NCBI RefSeq assembly: GCF_018873765.1
Contig: NC_057922.1
Span: forward strand, 8,445,563 to 8,509,562
Direction: 5' to 3'
Source of the DNA: Telopea speciosissima
Lineage: Eukaryota > Streptophyta > Magnoliopsida > Proteales > Proteaceae
DNA: 64,000 bases
Within the stretch, counting starts at the first letter, position 1, and every line of letters begins with the position of its first letter. A program made the position numbers and the translations under genes. This document shows, in pieces, positions 48,401 through 61,019 of this stretch. The notes under the pieces are model-generated. The model saw only the letters and a list, made by a program, of their open reading frames with translations, made no database searches and had not been told where the DNA came from.

Positions 48401-51400
48401 GCAAACCAACTCTGAAATAAGGTATATTCCCTCTGTTTTTGGGGTCCCTTTGGGACTGTTTTGTGTCAGCCTGTCTGACAACCACTGGATTGAATTTTTA
48501 TAGAGAGGGAGTATGCTTGACATCCTCTCCTGTGACCAACTCCAAACCTGATTAGGCACTGAACTAGGAAGGAAGTTTCTGAACCAGTAAAAGAAGAAAA
48601 TATTGGTTCTTATTTCTGATAATAAATTTGGTACTTCATCCCTAAGTTGAATCTTCTGGTTGTCCTTTGCAAATGATTAGATCAACGGTTACCTGGATGA
48701 TATTCTATGCCTTTTTATGCACTGAGCCCATTTCGTGTCAGTCATCAGTTAATTTTGTCATAAAATTGAAATGAATGTACTCAACTTACAAAATTTATTG
48801 TCAAAATGTTTTTCACTCGCACAGTTGATGGCCATTGCTTGGTCCTTGTCTATGCCTCAGGCAAATACTACATAATACATATACGGACCGTCATTCACAT
48901 CTTGACTGATATAAAAAAATCAACTCAATACAGGAGTGGCTTCGCCGGCATGATCCATATGATGCTGTCATAGATGGTGCCAATGTGGGACTTATCAATC
49001 AGCACGATTTCAGCTTTTTTCAGGTGAAAGATTGCACAGATGCTGCCATAGAAACCTGTGTTTTTGCTAAATTTTCTTTCCTTGCTTCCCCCCTCCTGCG
49101 TGCAGGAACCCTTGCAGATAAGATTCATATTTGCTACTTCATCCTGAGATGAGATGCTGAAGGTGTTCATTTTTGTGGCAGCTGAATTCTATTGTAAATG
49201 AAATGCGTGAAATGAGTCCATCAAAAAGGCTACCTCTTATTGTTTTGCATCATCGTCGTGTGCATGGTGGTTCTGCCGAGAACCCAAGAAATAAGAAGCT
49301 GATACAAAGCTGGAAAAAGTCTGGTGCACTCTATGCGACACCTGCTGGTTCAAATGATGATTGGTAAGATCTCATTTTCTGTGAAGGAAATTCTTTATCT
49401 ACTGTTATACTGTTTCTTTTCCTCTTTTAGGCTCTTACTCAGTAGTGATTATGCTAACTATGCTTCATGGAGTTCCTTAATTGAATCCCAAAGTGCTGTG
49501 TGTCTAATATCCTTATTTGTTTATATATGAACATCCTATGTTCTGTTTACTGATGCTGCATTATTGTCGAGCTATATTCTGCATCCTATTTAACCAAAAT
49601 GAATACTTTAAGGATTACTTTGTTGAGTAATAATTATGGTAATATTAAGCATATTGTGTATCGCTAGTGCTATTGAACCCAGTTTAACTGGCCAGGTCAA
49701 TGTATTCAACCTGTAACCCTGTGCCTATTCTGGTCTGGTCGATATATTGACCCATTTTGCACTAAAGTGTAATTAACATGAAACTTCCATTTACCTGTTT
49801 ATGTAGGATGCTTGATTCGTTTGACTCAGATCGGTTGTTGAATCATTCAACTCTGATTGGTTGAGCCAATCACTTTATTATTAATGTTAGCAGAAATAAT
49901 ATTATAATGCCAACTTAAGCAGATTAACATGTGAATGAGTTCCTTCCATGGTTGATGAATGAGAGTATGAGATGGCTTTTGAGCGCTGCTTTCTGTAACT
50001 GAACAATGAGATGGATCCTGAGCATTCTTTGTATAATTAAATACTATTACTAAGGGACTTGCTTAGAATCTCATTTTGTGTATGGTTCTTGTAGGCTTGT
50101 ATTATAATTGATGTTGCATTATATGTGAAACATTTCTTGAAATGGTTTCTGTTTGTTTCTAAGTTAATGATGTGAAGCATAACTAAAGCTGAAAAAGAAA
50201 TTCTTTAGTAGGGATGATGTGGTTCCTTTCCTCAACAATTAGATCTTGCCACGTGGCCTAAGCTTAGGAGGTAGTTGTGGGCCCTTACTGATGATTTGAA
50301 TGTCCCCTGAGGCTGTGGAGCTGAGGTGGGCAAGTGTGGAACCACCTCCTAGTATCAAGAACTTGAGCAACACACCTCTCTTGGTGAAAGGAGCTGCAAA
50401 TGTCTCAGGGAACTTGCTCTGCATTTCCAAGTTCATACAAATCCACTTGGTCTAACTAAGTAATGCATGAAGATGCTGTTCTAGATTGTACCCTTCCAAT
50501 AGGTGTAAATCAGATCAGCATAAGGTGCACGCGAAACTCAATTTACTCATCTAAGAAGTAAAATTTTTTACATGGGCTTCACATTCTTGTGTTGACAAGT
50601 ATTAAAAAGTCTAGACTCTAAATGCCCAATTCTTCAACTGTAGGTTTGTCCTCCATCTTCCAACTCAGAAGCATTTTCAGGAAATTAAGGGTTTCTGTGA
50701 CAGTGTCTTTGCCTGGGATCTTGGTCTAACCATTCAGATTCATACTCCTGTTTCGGAAGATTTCAACTACCACCATGGAGATAGAGTTTCAAGAGAGAAA
50801 TTGATTGATTCATCAGATACTAGGTTGGGACTTACGGGTCTCAAGCCCACTGTTTCCGCCTTGGCAGAGCGGTCTCTAACCGATTGAACTACAATCACTT
50901 AAAAATTTTCAATTGCTTTCAAAACATTTTCTTTTTAATGCCATCAAATCTTGAAGTTGTCTAGAAAAGTCTTTCTAGAGTTCTAATTATGTCCTGATTA
51001 TCATCAATTTATTAGACTTATCTTCGAATGTCCAACAATAGTTGTTGTTTATAGTCCTTTCTCTGTCGTGTGAACAAGTTTTGATGTTACTACAGGTACT
51101 CTAGTGTGAGCACCGTAAAAAATGATATACATATGGCAGATAAATTGCTAATGTGAACTGTCTTGGAAGGGAAATCTTACTGAAATTTAGTACAAATTTA
51201 TTGTAGTAATGAAATTTTATTGTGCTGCTGTAGACGTTTGCCCTTTACCATTTAACTAGCATGTGCTGATGAAAAAAATAAAAATTAACAATTTTGATGT
51301 TACTTCAGGTACTGGTTGTATGCCGCTGTGAGTTGTAAGTGTCTGCTGGTTACAAATGATGAGATGAGGGACCATTTGTTCCAACTGCTAGGGACTAGCT

Positions 51401-54400
51401 TCTTCCCAAGATGGAAAGAAAAGCACCAGGTTTGTTTATTGCTTATCCTTCTGGTACCAGCAGCTTACAGAATTTCAGTTTCAGACATATTTTCTATCCC
51501 TGAGAATCATTGTTTTAATTTCTTAAACATTAAATGTATCTGAAATACTGGCTCCATGATGTGACAACTTAGAGCATATAAACTGACTGTGTAAAAGTTT
51601 TCGATGGTAATGAATATATTTTGCAAATATGGGGCATTTTTGGAACATCATGTAAATGTGGGAACTTTATTTTAATTACTCTCCTAGAGTATTTAAACTT
51701 ATAGAGAATTTAAATTCATTGGAATATATACGTAAAATGTAGCTAAGTTCAGGAGGTTGAGATAGAAGCATGGAGGACTTGCAAGGATAGAATTAAAATG
51801 AGTGCATCTGAGGGGCTGATGCAGTTAAGATTGTCCAATTGAGTCAATTGGGTCTCAGAACACATTATTGGCCTATGGTTGGGTTCTATGGACCTTGGGT
51901 TTTCTATTTTTGGGTTTATTGATGTAATGAGCCTAGTTTTTAAGTCCATAAAGTGGGGATAATATTAGTATACAGGGTTAGTAGTTGAGTGTTTGAGTTA
52001 GATTAGGAACCTTAATGTGTTTTTGAGTTTATTTACTTTATTGGGTGTATTACAGATGATTTGAGTAAAGAATATGAGTTTTTTTTTTAGGACTTTTGGT
52101 GCTGTTGAGCAATGCAACGGGATTGTTATCCCAAATCTGACTCTTCTCTTCTTCCTCCAAAGAAGATCGATCTCATCTATCTTCCCTCTCCTTCCATTGA
52201 TCTGATTTCTTCCCTTAACAATGCAGTTGTTTCCTTTTATCTCAGATCTGACCACAGATTTGATAATTGGGCTTGCTTGCATCTGAGATCCATAATCTGG
52301 ATTTCAGATTGCATCAAGGGGACTTAGCAACACCAACTGGTGTCTGGATGCCAGAATGTCAATTTGAATGATTAGGCGATGACCAGTGAAGACCAACAGA
52401 TGTGCCAGACTGATATGGTGACAATTTTTTCTTCTTGTGTGATGAAGACCAATAAAAGCGCCAGTTAGTAGCAACGTAATGAAACTTGAAGGTGGGGGCA
52501 GAAATGTCTCTGGTTAAAAGGGGGAGAAAGTGCATGTGATTTAAGAGCACCTATGGCCTTGTTCCCTTGAAAAGGGTGTACCTAATGCACGAGGCTCCAG
52601 CCACTGTGGGGTCTGGAGAGGGTCATAACGTATGCAGCCTTACCCCCGCTTCTAGGAGAGGCTGTTTCCCGACTCAAACCCGGAACCACTAGGTCACAAT
52701 GGAGCAACCTTACCGTTGTGCCGAGGTAAGGAACTGACTTACCTATATTCAAGGCCTTGTTCCCTTGAATAGTGTGGAATAGCTGTCCAGGACTCATATG
52801 GCACTGCACTGGAGCTGACTTAAATAGCTTGGATAAGGCTAAGTGGATTTTATTATTATTAAAAAATTATTACTCATATGGCATTGCACTGGGGCTGACT
52901 TGGCGCAGCGGTTAAGTGGCATTATTGCAACCTGTTGGTTGCGGGTTCAAAACTTAACAACAGATTCTCCTGCAAAGCAGGGAGTAAGGCTGCATATATA
53001 ATTATGATAACAACAACCATAAATGGTTGGAAGACTTCAGGAAAGACTGCACAAACGGGAGTGGACCCAAATACAAAACATCTCCAGAAACCCCAGACTT
53101 TCTGACTCATCAGTTACAGTGTTAGCTGATTTAATCTCCAAACAGAACTGAAATCACTGTTGGAGTTGAGAGCTCTAGCTTTTCTGATAAAATGCATGTA
53201 TTGCCAAGGACCATCTGACTGAGCTTGCAGTCATCCAATCATTAGCTTTGAATCCCCTTCTATGATCGAATGAAGCCCCACACACATGGGTGGCAATCAA
53301 GGTTATAAAACCCAGAATTTGGATCCGAATCAGGTCCAGCTGATTCCGATCCGATCTGAATTGGCGACTACCCCCAAATTGATCCATTTTTTGGAATCGG
53401 TTGTGGAATCAGCAATATAATATTTAAAAAAAAATAAAAAACAAAAAACAAAATGTCCCTTTTCCCCTCCTTCTCTGGCTCCCCTCTGATGAGGTATGGA
53501 CGTATACAACAACAACAAACTCAGCCTTATCCTAACTTAATGGGGTCGGCTATATGGATCCAAACAAACAAAGTATGGAAAACACAGTTTTAACCAAAAA
53601 AGAAAAGATGGTAGAGGAGAGATGGGGAAAGAGATGAGGGGTCAAAAAGGAAAAAGGACAAAAGAAAGATGGGAAATAAATAGAAAAATGAACAATGAAA
53701 AATGAAAGATAGTAAGAGGAAAGAGGCATTGCCCAACTTGTTGGGAGAATCTCAGCTAAATGGGGTTTGCGACATGGATCCTTGACCACCAGTAGGCTCT
53801 GTCCAAGGTCATACTTGGAACAAGCCCTAGCCTATGCATGTCCTTCCTCACCACTTCTCCTATGATCATTTGAGGTCTGCCCCTAGCTCTTTTAGCCCCT
53901 TCAATCAGAATCATATCACTCCTCCTTATTGGGGCGTTGCTAGGCCTCCGTTGAATATGATTGACCATACCACCTTAAACGACTCTCTTGTAGTTTGTCA
54001 TTGATCGGGGCTACTCCCAAGTTCGATCTAATATGTTCATTATGTACTTGATCCTTTCTTGCTTTTCCACATATCCATCTTAACATCCTCATCTCTGCTA
54101 CACAAAGCTTATCAGTATGACACTTCTTAACTGCCCAACATTCTGCTCCATACATCATGGTCGGTCGAACAACAGTCCTATAGAAAATTTCCTTTAAGCT
54201 TTAAAGAAATACTCCGGTCACACAACACTCTGGACGCACCTCTCCACTTCATCCATCCCACTTTAATTCTCTGAGAAACATCATCCTCTATGTCACCTTC
54301 TTTATTTATGATAGACCCCAGATATCTAAAATATTCACTTTGCGGTATCTCTCTTTCCTCAATTCGCACCATATCAGACTTATCAGTATCCGTCGTAGTG

Positions 54401-56013
54401 TGGCTAAAATTACACATCATATATTTCGTCTTTGTTCTACTAATCTTAAGGCCTCTTGTTTCCAAGGTAGATCTCCAAAGCTCTAACCTAGCTTTAATTC
54501 CTTCTGTTGTCTCATCTACTAAAAAGATATCATCGGCAAAGAGCATACACCACGGGACCTCGTCTTGAATGCTCTTGGTTAGTTCATCCATGATAAACGC
54601 AAAAAGATACGGGCTTAAGGCGGATCCCTGATGTAACCCAATCGTAATTGGGAATTCCTTGCCTTGCCCTCCCACTGATCTTACAGAAACAGAATCGCAG
54701 TAATCCAAAACACAACAGAAACTTTGACTAAATAGAACTCTAAAACGATGAACCTGATGAAGGTACAATTTACATATCCTAGAGAACCTGTGGGGGGGGT
54801 GCTTAAGTGGTAAAAATATTAAAGGAAGTTAATGGTTGGATGATGAGAAACTGACATGGACAGAAATTAGTGAGTCACAAAAACAGCAAAACAGTATGTA
54901 GAGAAAGGGTCAATGGTTTTTGCCCTTTCTCACGGGGGTGAGGTGGTCATTTCGCCCTTCCTGGGTCTGGGCGCAGGCGCCACACAGCCTGGCAGCCTTC
55001 TTTTTCCCATAAATAAATAATAGTTTTTGCAAGGGGCCAATGGACCTAGCTCTTAGGCTGTAATTTCTATGTGGCGTTGGCCATAAGCCCTGGAGCTGTC
55101 CCATACTAACCCTAATTAAATAACAAATTCATCTATAAGTTATTAAAGAAACAATAACAATTGTACCAACTGCATATGTACGTAATGTACTATGAAGTTG
55201 GGGATTGAACAATTCTGCATATATCAACCGTACAGTCAAACCCAGTATCTGTCTTCTCCATTTGACCTTTTCATTGCTTCAATAATTTCTTCGCCATATT
55301 CAATAGGTCCAGATATTGAATTTTGAGAATATATGGTGAGTACATATACAATATTAAGTGGGATTTCTCCTGTTGGACTTTCCATAATCATTGTAAACCT
55401 TTTATTTTATCAATGAACTGCTTTGAAATAAAGAACATTTTTAAAAAAAAAAAATTTAGATACACTGCATACAAAAACTGTGTCACTTTAATGTGACATT
55501 TATTCGCTTCTATTACCATTCTGCAATCCATTTTTCGGTTATTTGTTATTGGTTCAATAAATCATATACATGCTTGAGATGTCTGTTGAATTTAATGTTT
55601 TATTGTTTTGGGAATTGTTTTTTGAGAGCAACCAATTATCATTTGAATTTGAATGTACAAGGCGTATTACCTGGGTCTTAATTCTATCACTTTTGTGCTA
55701 CCAATTATCATGTATGATTTCTGTTGATCTTGGCAGGTTCGTCTTACGGTGTCCAGACGTGGACCCACACTTCACATGCCCCCACCATATTCAATTGTTA
55801 TACAGGTGACTGACTCTCCTACGATCATCTTTTCCCTCTACGAATTGAGATTGTATTTTGTGCCCCATCTTTCACTTTCTGACTAGAATGAAACTGCAGG
55901 AATCAGAGAGGGGCAGTTGGCATGTACCAACGGTCACTGGTGATGATATTGAAACCCCAAGGAAGTGGGTGTGTGCCACCAGGGCACCATCAAACACTCT
56001 CTCATCGCAATGA
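45481..56013 (+). CDS. PRORP1: Proteinaceous RNase P (PRORP), organelle-type
   Basis: Six exons: 45481-46674, 48934-49023, 49182-49363, 51309-51429, 55737-55805 and 55900-56013; 1770 nt, 589 aa (Arabidopsis PRORP1: 572). The ATG at 45481 starts a basic, Ser/Leu-rich organelle transit peptide; the in-frame ATG at 45328 gives a non-targeting-like extension and is probably leader. A PPR domain covers about residues 100-310. The zinc site is complete: C357 and C360 (CRIC), H560 (SWHVP) and C577 (WVCATR). The NYN nuclease metal-binding Asp residues are present: D412 in IDGAN, D487/D488 in NDDWYW and D506 in TNDEMRDH. The enzyme removes 5' leaders from pre-tRNAs without an RNA subunit. The C-terminus diverges (APSNTLSSQ). 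Introns 1, 3 and 4 are 2.3, 1.9 and 4.3 kb and TE-laden. Confidence 0.96.
50823..50897 (-). tRNA. Decayed tRNA-Asp-like gene (organellar trnD type) in PRORP intron 3
   Basis: The minus strand aligns end to end with plastid trnD-GUC: GATTGTAGTTCAATCGGTTA, then GACCGCTCTGCCAAGGCGGA, then a T-arm GTGGGCTTGAGACCCGT. The anticodon position reads GCC where trnD has GTC. One base is missing next to the D stem, the T loop has lost TTCGA (now CTTGA), and the acceptor stem has mismatches. It is an organelle-derived insertion relic, not a working tRNA gene. I could not tell plastid from mitochondrial origin; the flanks look nuclear. Confidence 0.75.
51817..52316 (+). mobile_element. Solo LTR (500 bp) in PRORP intron 4
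   Basis: Perfect 7-bp inverted ends TGATGCA and TGCATCA are flanked by agggg (51811-51815, one base off the left end, and 52317-52321). The 5' part shares words with the LTR at 26542 (ggttgggtt, atgtaatgagccta). No internal region remains. Confidence 0.72.
52572..52752 (-). mobile_element. Au-type SINE in PRORP intron 4
   Basis: The minus strand carries the Au signature (ggcacaacggtaaggttgct, gggtttgagtcggg, aacagcctctcc, ctcgtgcattaggtac). A perfect 17-bp target duplication, ggccttgttcccttgaa, flanks it (52555-52571 and 52753-52769). Confidence 0.9.
52792..52900. repeat. 29-bp direct repeat, 80 bp apart
   Basis: actcatatggca/t tgcactgga/gg ctgact occurs at 52792-52820 and 52872-52900 (27 of 29 identical). 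The second copy runs into the next SINE, so it may be a long target duplication or a local duplication. Confidence 0.75.
52898..53010 (+). mobile_element. Truncated Au-like SINE variant
   Basis: The tRNA-related head ggcgcagcggttaagtggc and box-B-like gcgggttcaaaac are followed by agtaaggctgc. The CTC-rich middle differs from the Au copies (cagattctcctgcaaagcag), so this is a diverged subfamily, lacking the usual 3' end. Confidence 0.7.
53505..53560 (-). mobile_element. LINE 3' end with TTG tail
   Basis: On the minus strand the sequence gccgaccccattaagttagg is followed by ataaggctgag and (TTG)n, the standard plant RTE LINE 3' terminus. It is separated from the pol body by about 180 bp of A/G-rich filler. 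Confidence 0.6.
53735..54790 (-). mobile_element. RTE-type LINE, 5'-truncated reverse transcriptase
   Basis: Minus-strand frames 54768-54178, 54158-53940 and 53968-53756 encode the C-terminal half of a LINE reverse transcriptase: [20 protein letters not shown], the active-site [30 protein letters not shown], then [10 protein letters not shown] and [14 protein letters not shown]. Two frameshifts (near 54170 and 53950) break it. The 5' half of the ORF is missing, as in most LINE insertions. The motif set matches the RTE clade seen across plants. It lies in PRORP intron 4, antisense. Confidence 0.85.
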
Positions 56014-57955
56014 CATGCCTTGGAAAATGTTAGATTGCTCTTGGTCAAACAAAAAGAATTGTGTAATTTGGTTGTGTGAGAACTGTAAATTGAATGTGGG
56101 GTAGGGAAGCTCGGTGGTTATTTGAGTTCAGATCTGATTTCTTTTTAATGGTATATTCAGCTTAGGAGAAATGACAGGACATTCAAGGAAAATTGGTGGA
56201 TGGAAGAGTAGATTCTGATTCATACTTCCCCATGGGGGGTAGTGATCTGCAATGCTACTGTGTACCTTTTCTAACAGGCTTGTGGGATTTTAGACCCAAA
56301 TGCTCATTTTAGCCTCCTCTATTTTTCTTCATTTTTTTTTTCTGTTGCTCCCGGGGGAAAACTGTTGTAGTTCTACTATTTTCATTGTTCATTGCAATGG
56401 GAGTGATTTCAACATGAATAAAAGACTCTAATTTTTTTTTAACTGTCCTCTCTTGCATGTCTTCTGTCTTAACTCTTAAGACCTGGGATTTATGTAAGAT
56501 ACTTGATTTTATGGCTATGAATATCCAATCCACTTTTTTTGCTTCTTCTTGGAAACGATGCCGAACAGGTTTGATGTGTTGAGAAAATAAAATAGCCGAA
56601 AATCGCAAGGCCACCATGAGTTATTTTTGCACTTGTTGCTTTAACTGGAAGCTGAAAGAAATTGTATGTCCATAATCAGATCAGCATTAGAAGTCCTAAA
56701 GATTGTATTTTGCCCAAGTTCTATTCAAATATTTGCTTGACACTTAAAGTTCAAATGTCTGCCAGTTTTACTCTTTTATCTTATCCATGGATCAACCAAG
56801 GCACCTTGAATGCACTAATCTGAAAAGGAATTCATGCATGTAAACATGCTCTTGGTAATCCAAAAGCACATTGTGGGTTTTTCAAAGCTTTAAGCTTGGA
56901 TATCAGTTGGACCCAAATACTACACTAGATTGTAGGCTTTCAAGTTGCAACAACATTCTAATTCCTCTAAGCCACCCCCCACCAGAACCCTTCTGGTGCT
57001 TAACAAGTTGATTGATAATGTCGTAGACCTACTAGATTGGATTGTTATTTTCATAGGCAATTCTCCTGTGAGTCTCTTCCAAAAGCCATTTGATTGGAAT
57101 TAGTTGTGGGACCCACAACCTTACTCTCTGACTTGTTCGGTTACTCCATTTCTGAAGTAATAATCCACTTCCTAGGCATAGAGATTAGTTTTTGATGAAT
57201 CCTTGCTTCATGTTCAGTTCACCATGTTACATAAGAGGGGATAGGGTTTTAAAGGAATGCACCAATGAGATGCGACAAACGGTTTCATACATAAGAGGAT
57301 AGTATGGTCATTTTATATTTTTATGTGAGAAGGGGAGAGAAGGTATGCTCCCCTAGCGGCTTAGAGAACCTTTTCCAATATAAGAGATGGAGAGTGCAAA
57401 AGAAGGGGAGGAAAAACGAAATTCATTATGGGTGGGCCCCATAAAGTCCACCAAATCACGAATTGAATGGCCCAGATTGATTGGGGGGATTGGGGGAATG
57501 AAGTTGTGTGAACCTTTCTCTGGTTGAGCATGGTTTGATTTTGTGGCCACCTCAGCAATTTTCGTCATCAACATTATCCTCACAAAGCCCATCAAAATGA
57601 GAGCAAATGTTGTGACGTGCCCCAACGTATACCTCCAAAGTTTTTAAATTCAACTCAGAGAGAGAGAAGCCAGGGGGGAATGTGGATAGGAGAAGAGTAC
57701 TTTACCCCCCAAAAAAAAGAAAAGATAGGAGAACAGTACAAAATACTTTGCTCTTATGGACTCAAATTCTCAGGCTCCACCAGTGACCAAGCTACGAGAT
57801 CTCTTCACTTTCCACAAACACACCCCATTGCTGGTTCTCTCTCCAGAAAGAAAGATTGGAAGAAAGAGAGATAATGGAAAAATGGAAGGGCAGGAGAGTT
57901 CTGGTTGTAATGAAGAAATGTGAAATATGAGGAGTGAGTCTTGTGTTATGTTTCC
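56014..57955. other. Intergenic: PRORP 3' flank and SGRL upstream
   Basis: Both neighbours are on the plus strand. An AATAAA lies near 56417, a possible PRORP polyadenylation signal. ORFs at 57353-58130 on the minus strand are shadows of SGRL exon 1 and its leader. No other gene is recognised. Confidence 0.55.
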
Positions 57956-60900
57956 ATGGCCTGCCATACCGCAACTCTATCTTCTTCCCCCAGGAGGAAT
58001 GTGTTCTCCTTCGAAAAGAAGCCAATCTCTTCCCAGATTTCCTTTTACAAGAGACCCATCCCTGCATTGATTTCTTCTCTAAACAGGAGAGCCTCTTACA
58101 AGTACAATCCCCTTGTTTTCCAGGTTTCATTCTCTTCCTTTCTGTCTTACCACACTTTTGACATCTTTTCCTAAGCTTTCTTCCTCACTGCTATTTTACT
58201 TTCTTGGTCCTGTTTGCATGCTACATTGTGCTACTCTGGTTAAATAAATAATTCTTGTTTACCCATTCCTTCTATGCTTGCTTCTTAGTTTTATTCAATT
58301 TTCCATTTACTGTTAAGTATTACAAATGTGGGTACGATAATGTATTTTCTCGATTTAAGGTACAGCATTGTAGTTTTGCATTTGATGCATTATCACCAAA
58401 TGCAAAATGTATTTGATTGAGAGTTTTAGGCAAATTATGCAAATATAGTGCATCCAAACAAGCTGTTATTGTGGTAGTATTATTTGAATTAACTAGTAAG
58501 GAATGGTACTAAATGGCTCAAGTGCATTCCTTTTCAAACACAAAGTTGTGGCAGAATAAAATCAGAAAAAAATTTATAGCTTTATTTGGACAATCATGGT
58601 TAGGAGGACTCTCCTCATTGAATAATATAGATTATTGAAGCCCCTGTAACCTTTATGCATATTTGGTTCATGTAGAACAGTAAAGATTACAAAATCAGAC
58701 CATAAATTTGCGTTGATGATTTGAAGGTCTGATTTAGAGTGATCTGCTAATAGAAATTACGTGAAGTTGTTTCGGTGTTTGCAATTAAAACCATCCATAC
58801 TTATCTGCTGATTTAGAGACTATATGCCTTTCCTATTGTTCATCATGTGAGTGTGTTCAGTTTTATTGTTACCCTTTTTCTTGGCCCTCAATTTGAAACT
58901 TTAGAATTTATGTTGATTAAGAAAGAAAATAATTTTATTATACCAGATTGTATCTCATATGATGCATGTTTATTGATAGGCTGCTAGGCTTTTGGGGCCT
59001 CCTGCAAGATTTGAAGCTTCAAAGCTGAAGGTGGTTTTCATGGCAGAGGCGATTGAAAATTATACTGAAATTGTCCCAAGAACATACATTCTCTCTCATT
59101 GCGATATGACAGCCAATTTAACCTTAGCCATCTCCAATTCCATCAGCCTTGATCAGGTGTTCACTCTTATTACATGTCCCTTTTCTTTTATGTCATTCAA
59201 CATGTGAAAGAACCACAACAGATATGCACTATCTAGATTCTCTATCGATATCCTGCGCAACACATGATTTTGTAACAGTGCAAAAAAAGGTTGGAAAGCA
59301 GTCATCCCCGAGGTCCAAGATTGAATCCCACCTGGTGTTGATAAGAAAATGTAACTGCAACCTATTGGATGTTGCATAGAAAGAATGGCTATTTAAATGT
59401 GTTCTATCAGATGGTATTAAACACTGAAACAGGGTAGTAGAATGTAGAGTTTCATAATAAAATGGTGTAAACATTTTGTGGCAATGGTATAAAGATTATC
59501 AAGGAAGGTTCTCTGTACAAGCCCTCCGACACCAGAACTCCCCAGGGGAATTGATATTTTGCACTGGATTATTCCCTTCCTGCTTTTTAGCATTCTAACT
59601 GGTCCCATGATTGGGATTCTGGTTTGGTTATTTTGCAGTTGAAAAGAGAGGACTGCACTTTCCATTACTTTGACAAATACATACTATAAAGACTAAACCA
59701 CAACATCTAGAGAGAACTTGATTATGTGATCTTAAAGTGTTTGTAAAGTGTGAACCATGTCTTTCTTAATTAAGAGAACTTTAGTGTTTTTCTTGGTTGA
59801 TTGATTCATTATGTTCCCTTCGAAGTTGAAAGGATGGTACAACAAAGATGATGTGGTGGCTGAATGGAGGAAGGTTAAGGATGAACTTTTTCTGCACATT
59901 CACTGCCATGTGAGTGGTCCCAATGACTTGCTAGACATAGCTGCTGAGTTCAGATACCATATCTTCACCAAGGAGTTGCCTTTGGTAAGTTATGACAAAT
60001 CCAGTCTTGATCATTAAAATTGTCATTCTAATCACCATCTATCTAGTGAACCATTTACCATATCCCTTCTTTTCTTGATCATCAGAAGCAGACCTAGTGT
60101 TAGAAAAGATTGTTTCTCGGATGAATATGTCCATACAGAGAGTAGGGAGATGGTATCCTTCAGTATCAACCATACTAGTATTGGATATGTAGTTAGAACT
60201 GTGTTCACCCTTGCTTCCAACAACAGATTGATGAATTGGGGATTTCGCTATTGGCTAATCTAAAACTTGCACTGATGTTGAACAATTGATCATCAAAACA
60301 TTGATGAATGGTTTCAGGATGAATTCTACTCTGATTTTCCGGATAGATGTGTACTTGTCTTGAAATTATAAGGATGACGATTGTGACAATGCAATAATAT
60401 CTCTAACTGTAGCGGTGATGCATGCTAGGTACTGAAGGCAATGCTACATGGAGATTCTAACCTTTTCAAAGAGCATCCAGAGCTAATGGAGACTCCGGTT
60501 TGGGTGTATTTCCATTCTAGTTCAAAGAAGTACAATTGTGTAGAATTTTGGGGGGCCCTCAAGGATGCTGCAGAGGTAAATATAAAATTACACATGCAGG
60601 CGATCATAAATGGAACACATTTGCATATTCACTCATTTAGTGTTAGTTTGCAATGGTTTTATACAAGCTTGCCCATTGACTACAGGCTTTTTACTTTTCC
60701 CCCTCCTAAAAGAATTTTGTGTAAGACTTTCAAGTCAGCAATGTCTTTTTTAAGTCAGAATCGCAAGCAAAGCTTGCTTAAATTCGTATTAAATTTGAAA
60801 TGTAAACTGCATAGAATGGGTGAGTGATTGTTTTTACTGGTAACTATGGTGTGGTTTCTTTTCTTTTTTTATTTTATTGATTCCTTTCCTTTTCAGAGAA

Positions 60901-61019
60901 CGGAAGAGCATCAACTGCAGAGGTTATTAAGTTCAGGTCAGGAAGTTTATCATCCTTCTCGAGAGAAGAGGGGAAGCCCAAAATCCATCCTACAAGCTCT
61001 CGTGTTATTCCTCCTTTAA
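57956..61019 (+). CDS. SGRL: STAY-GREEN family Mg-dechelatase, SGRL-like
   Basis: Five exons: 57956-58123, 58980-59156, 59826-59984, 60429-60575 and 60897-61019; 774 nt, 257 aa, near the usual 255-270. The ATG at 57956 starts a plastid transit peptide (MACHTATLSSSPRRNVFSFE). The mature protein carries the family blocks LGPPARFEASKLKVVF, LKGWYNKDDVVAEWRKVKDE, AAEFRYHIFTKELPLVLKA and VWVYFHSSSKKYN. SGR proteins remove Mg from chlorophyll a at the thylakoid; SGRL prefers chlorophyllide a. The C-terminus (GSPKSILQALVLFLL) lacks the Cys-rich motif of SGR/NYE1, so I call SGRL, although the catalytic core is unusually SGR-like. All junctions hold frame. Family assignment is firm; subfamily is less so. 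Confidence 0.92.

Noticed and set aside
59281-59380. Another SINE in SGRL intron 2
   Set aside because: Some words resemble a tRNA-derived head, but neither box nor the Au signature can be aligned.
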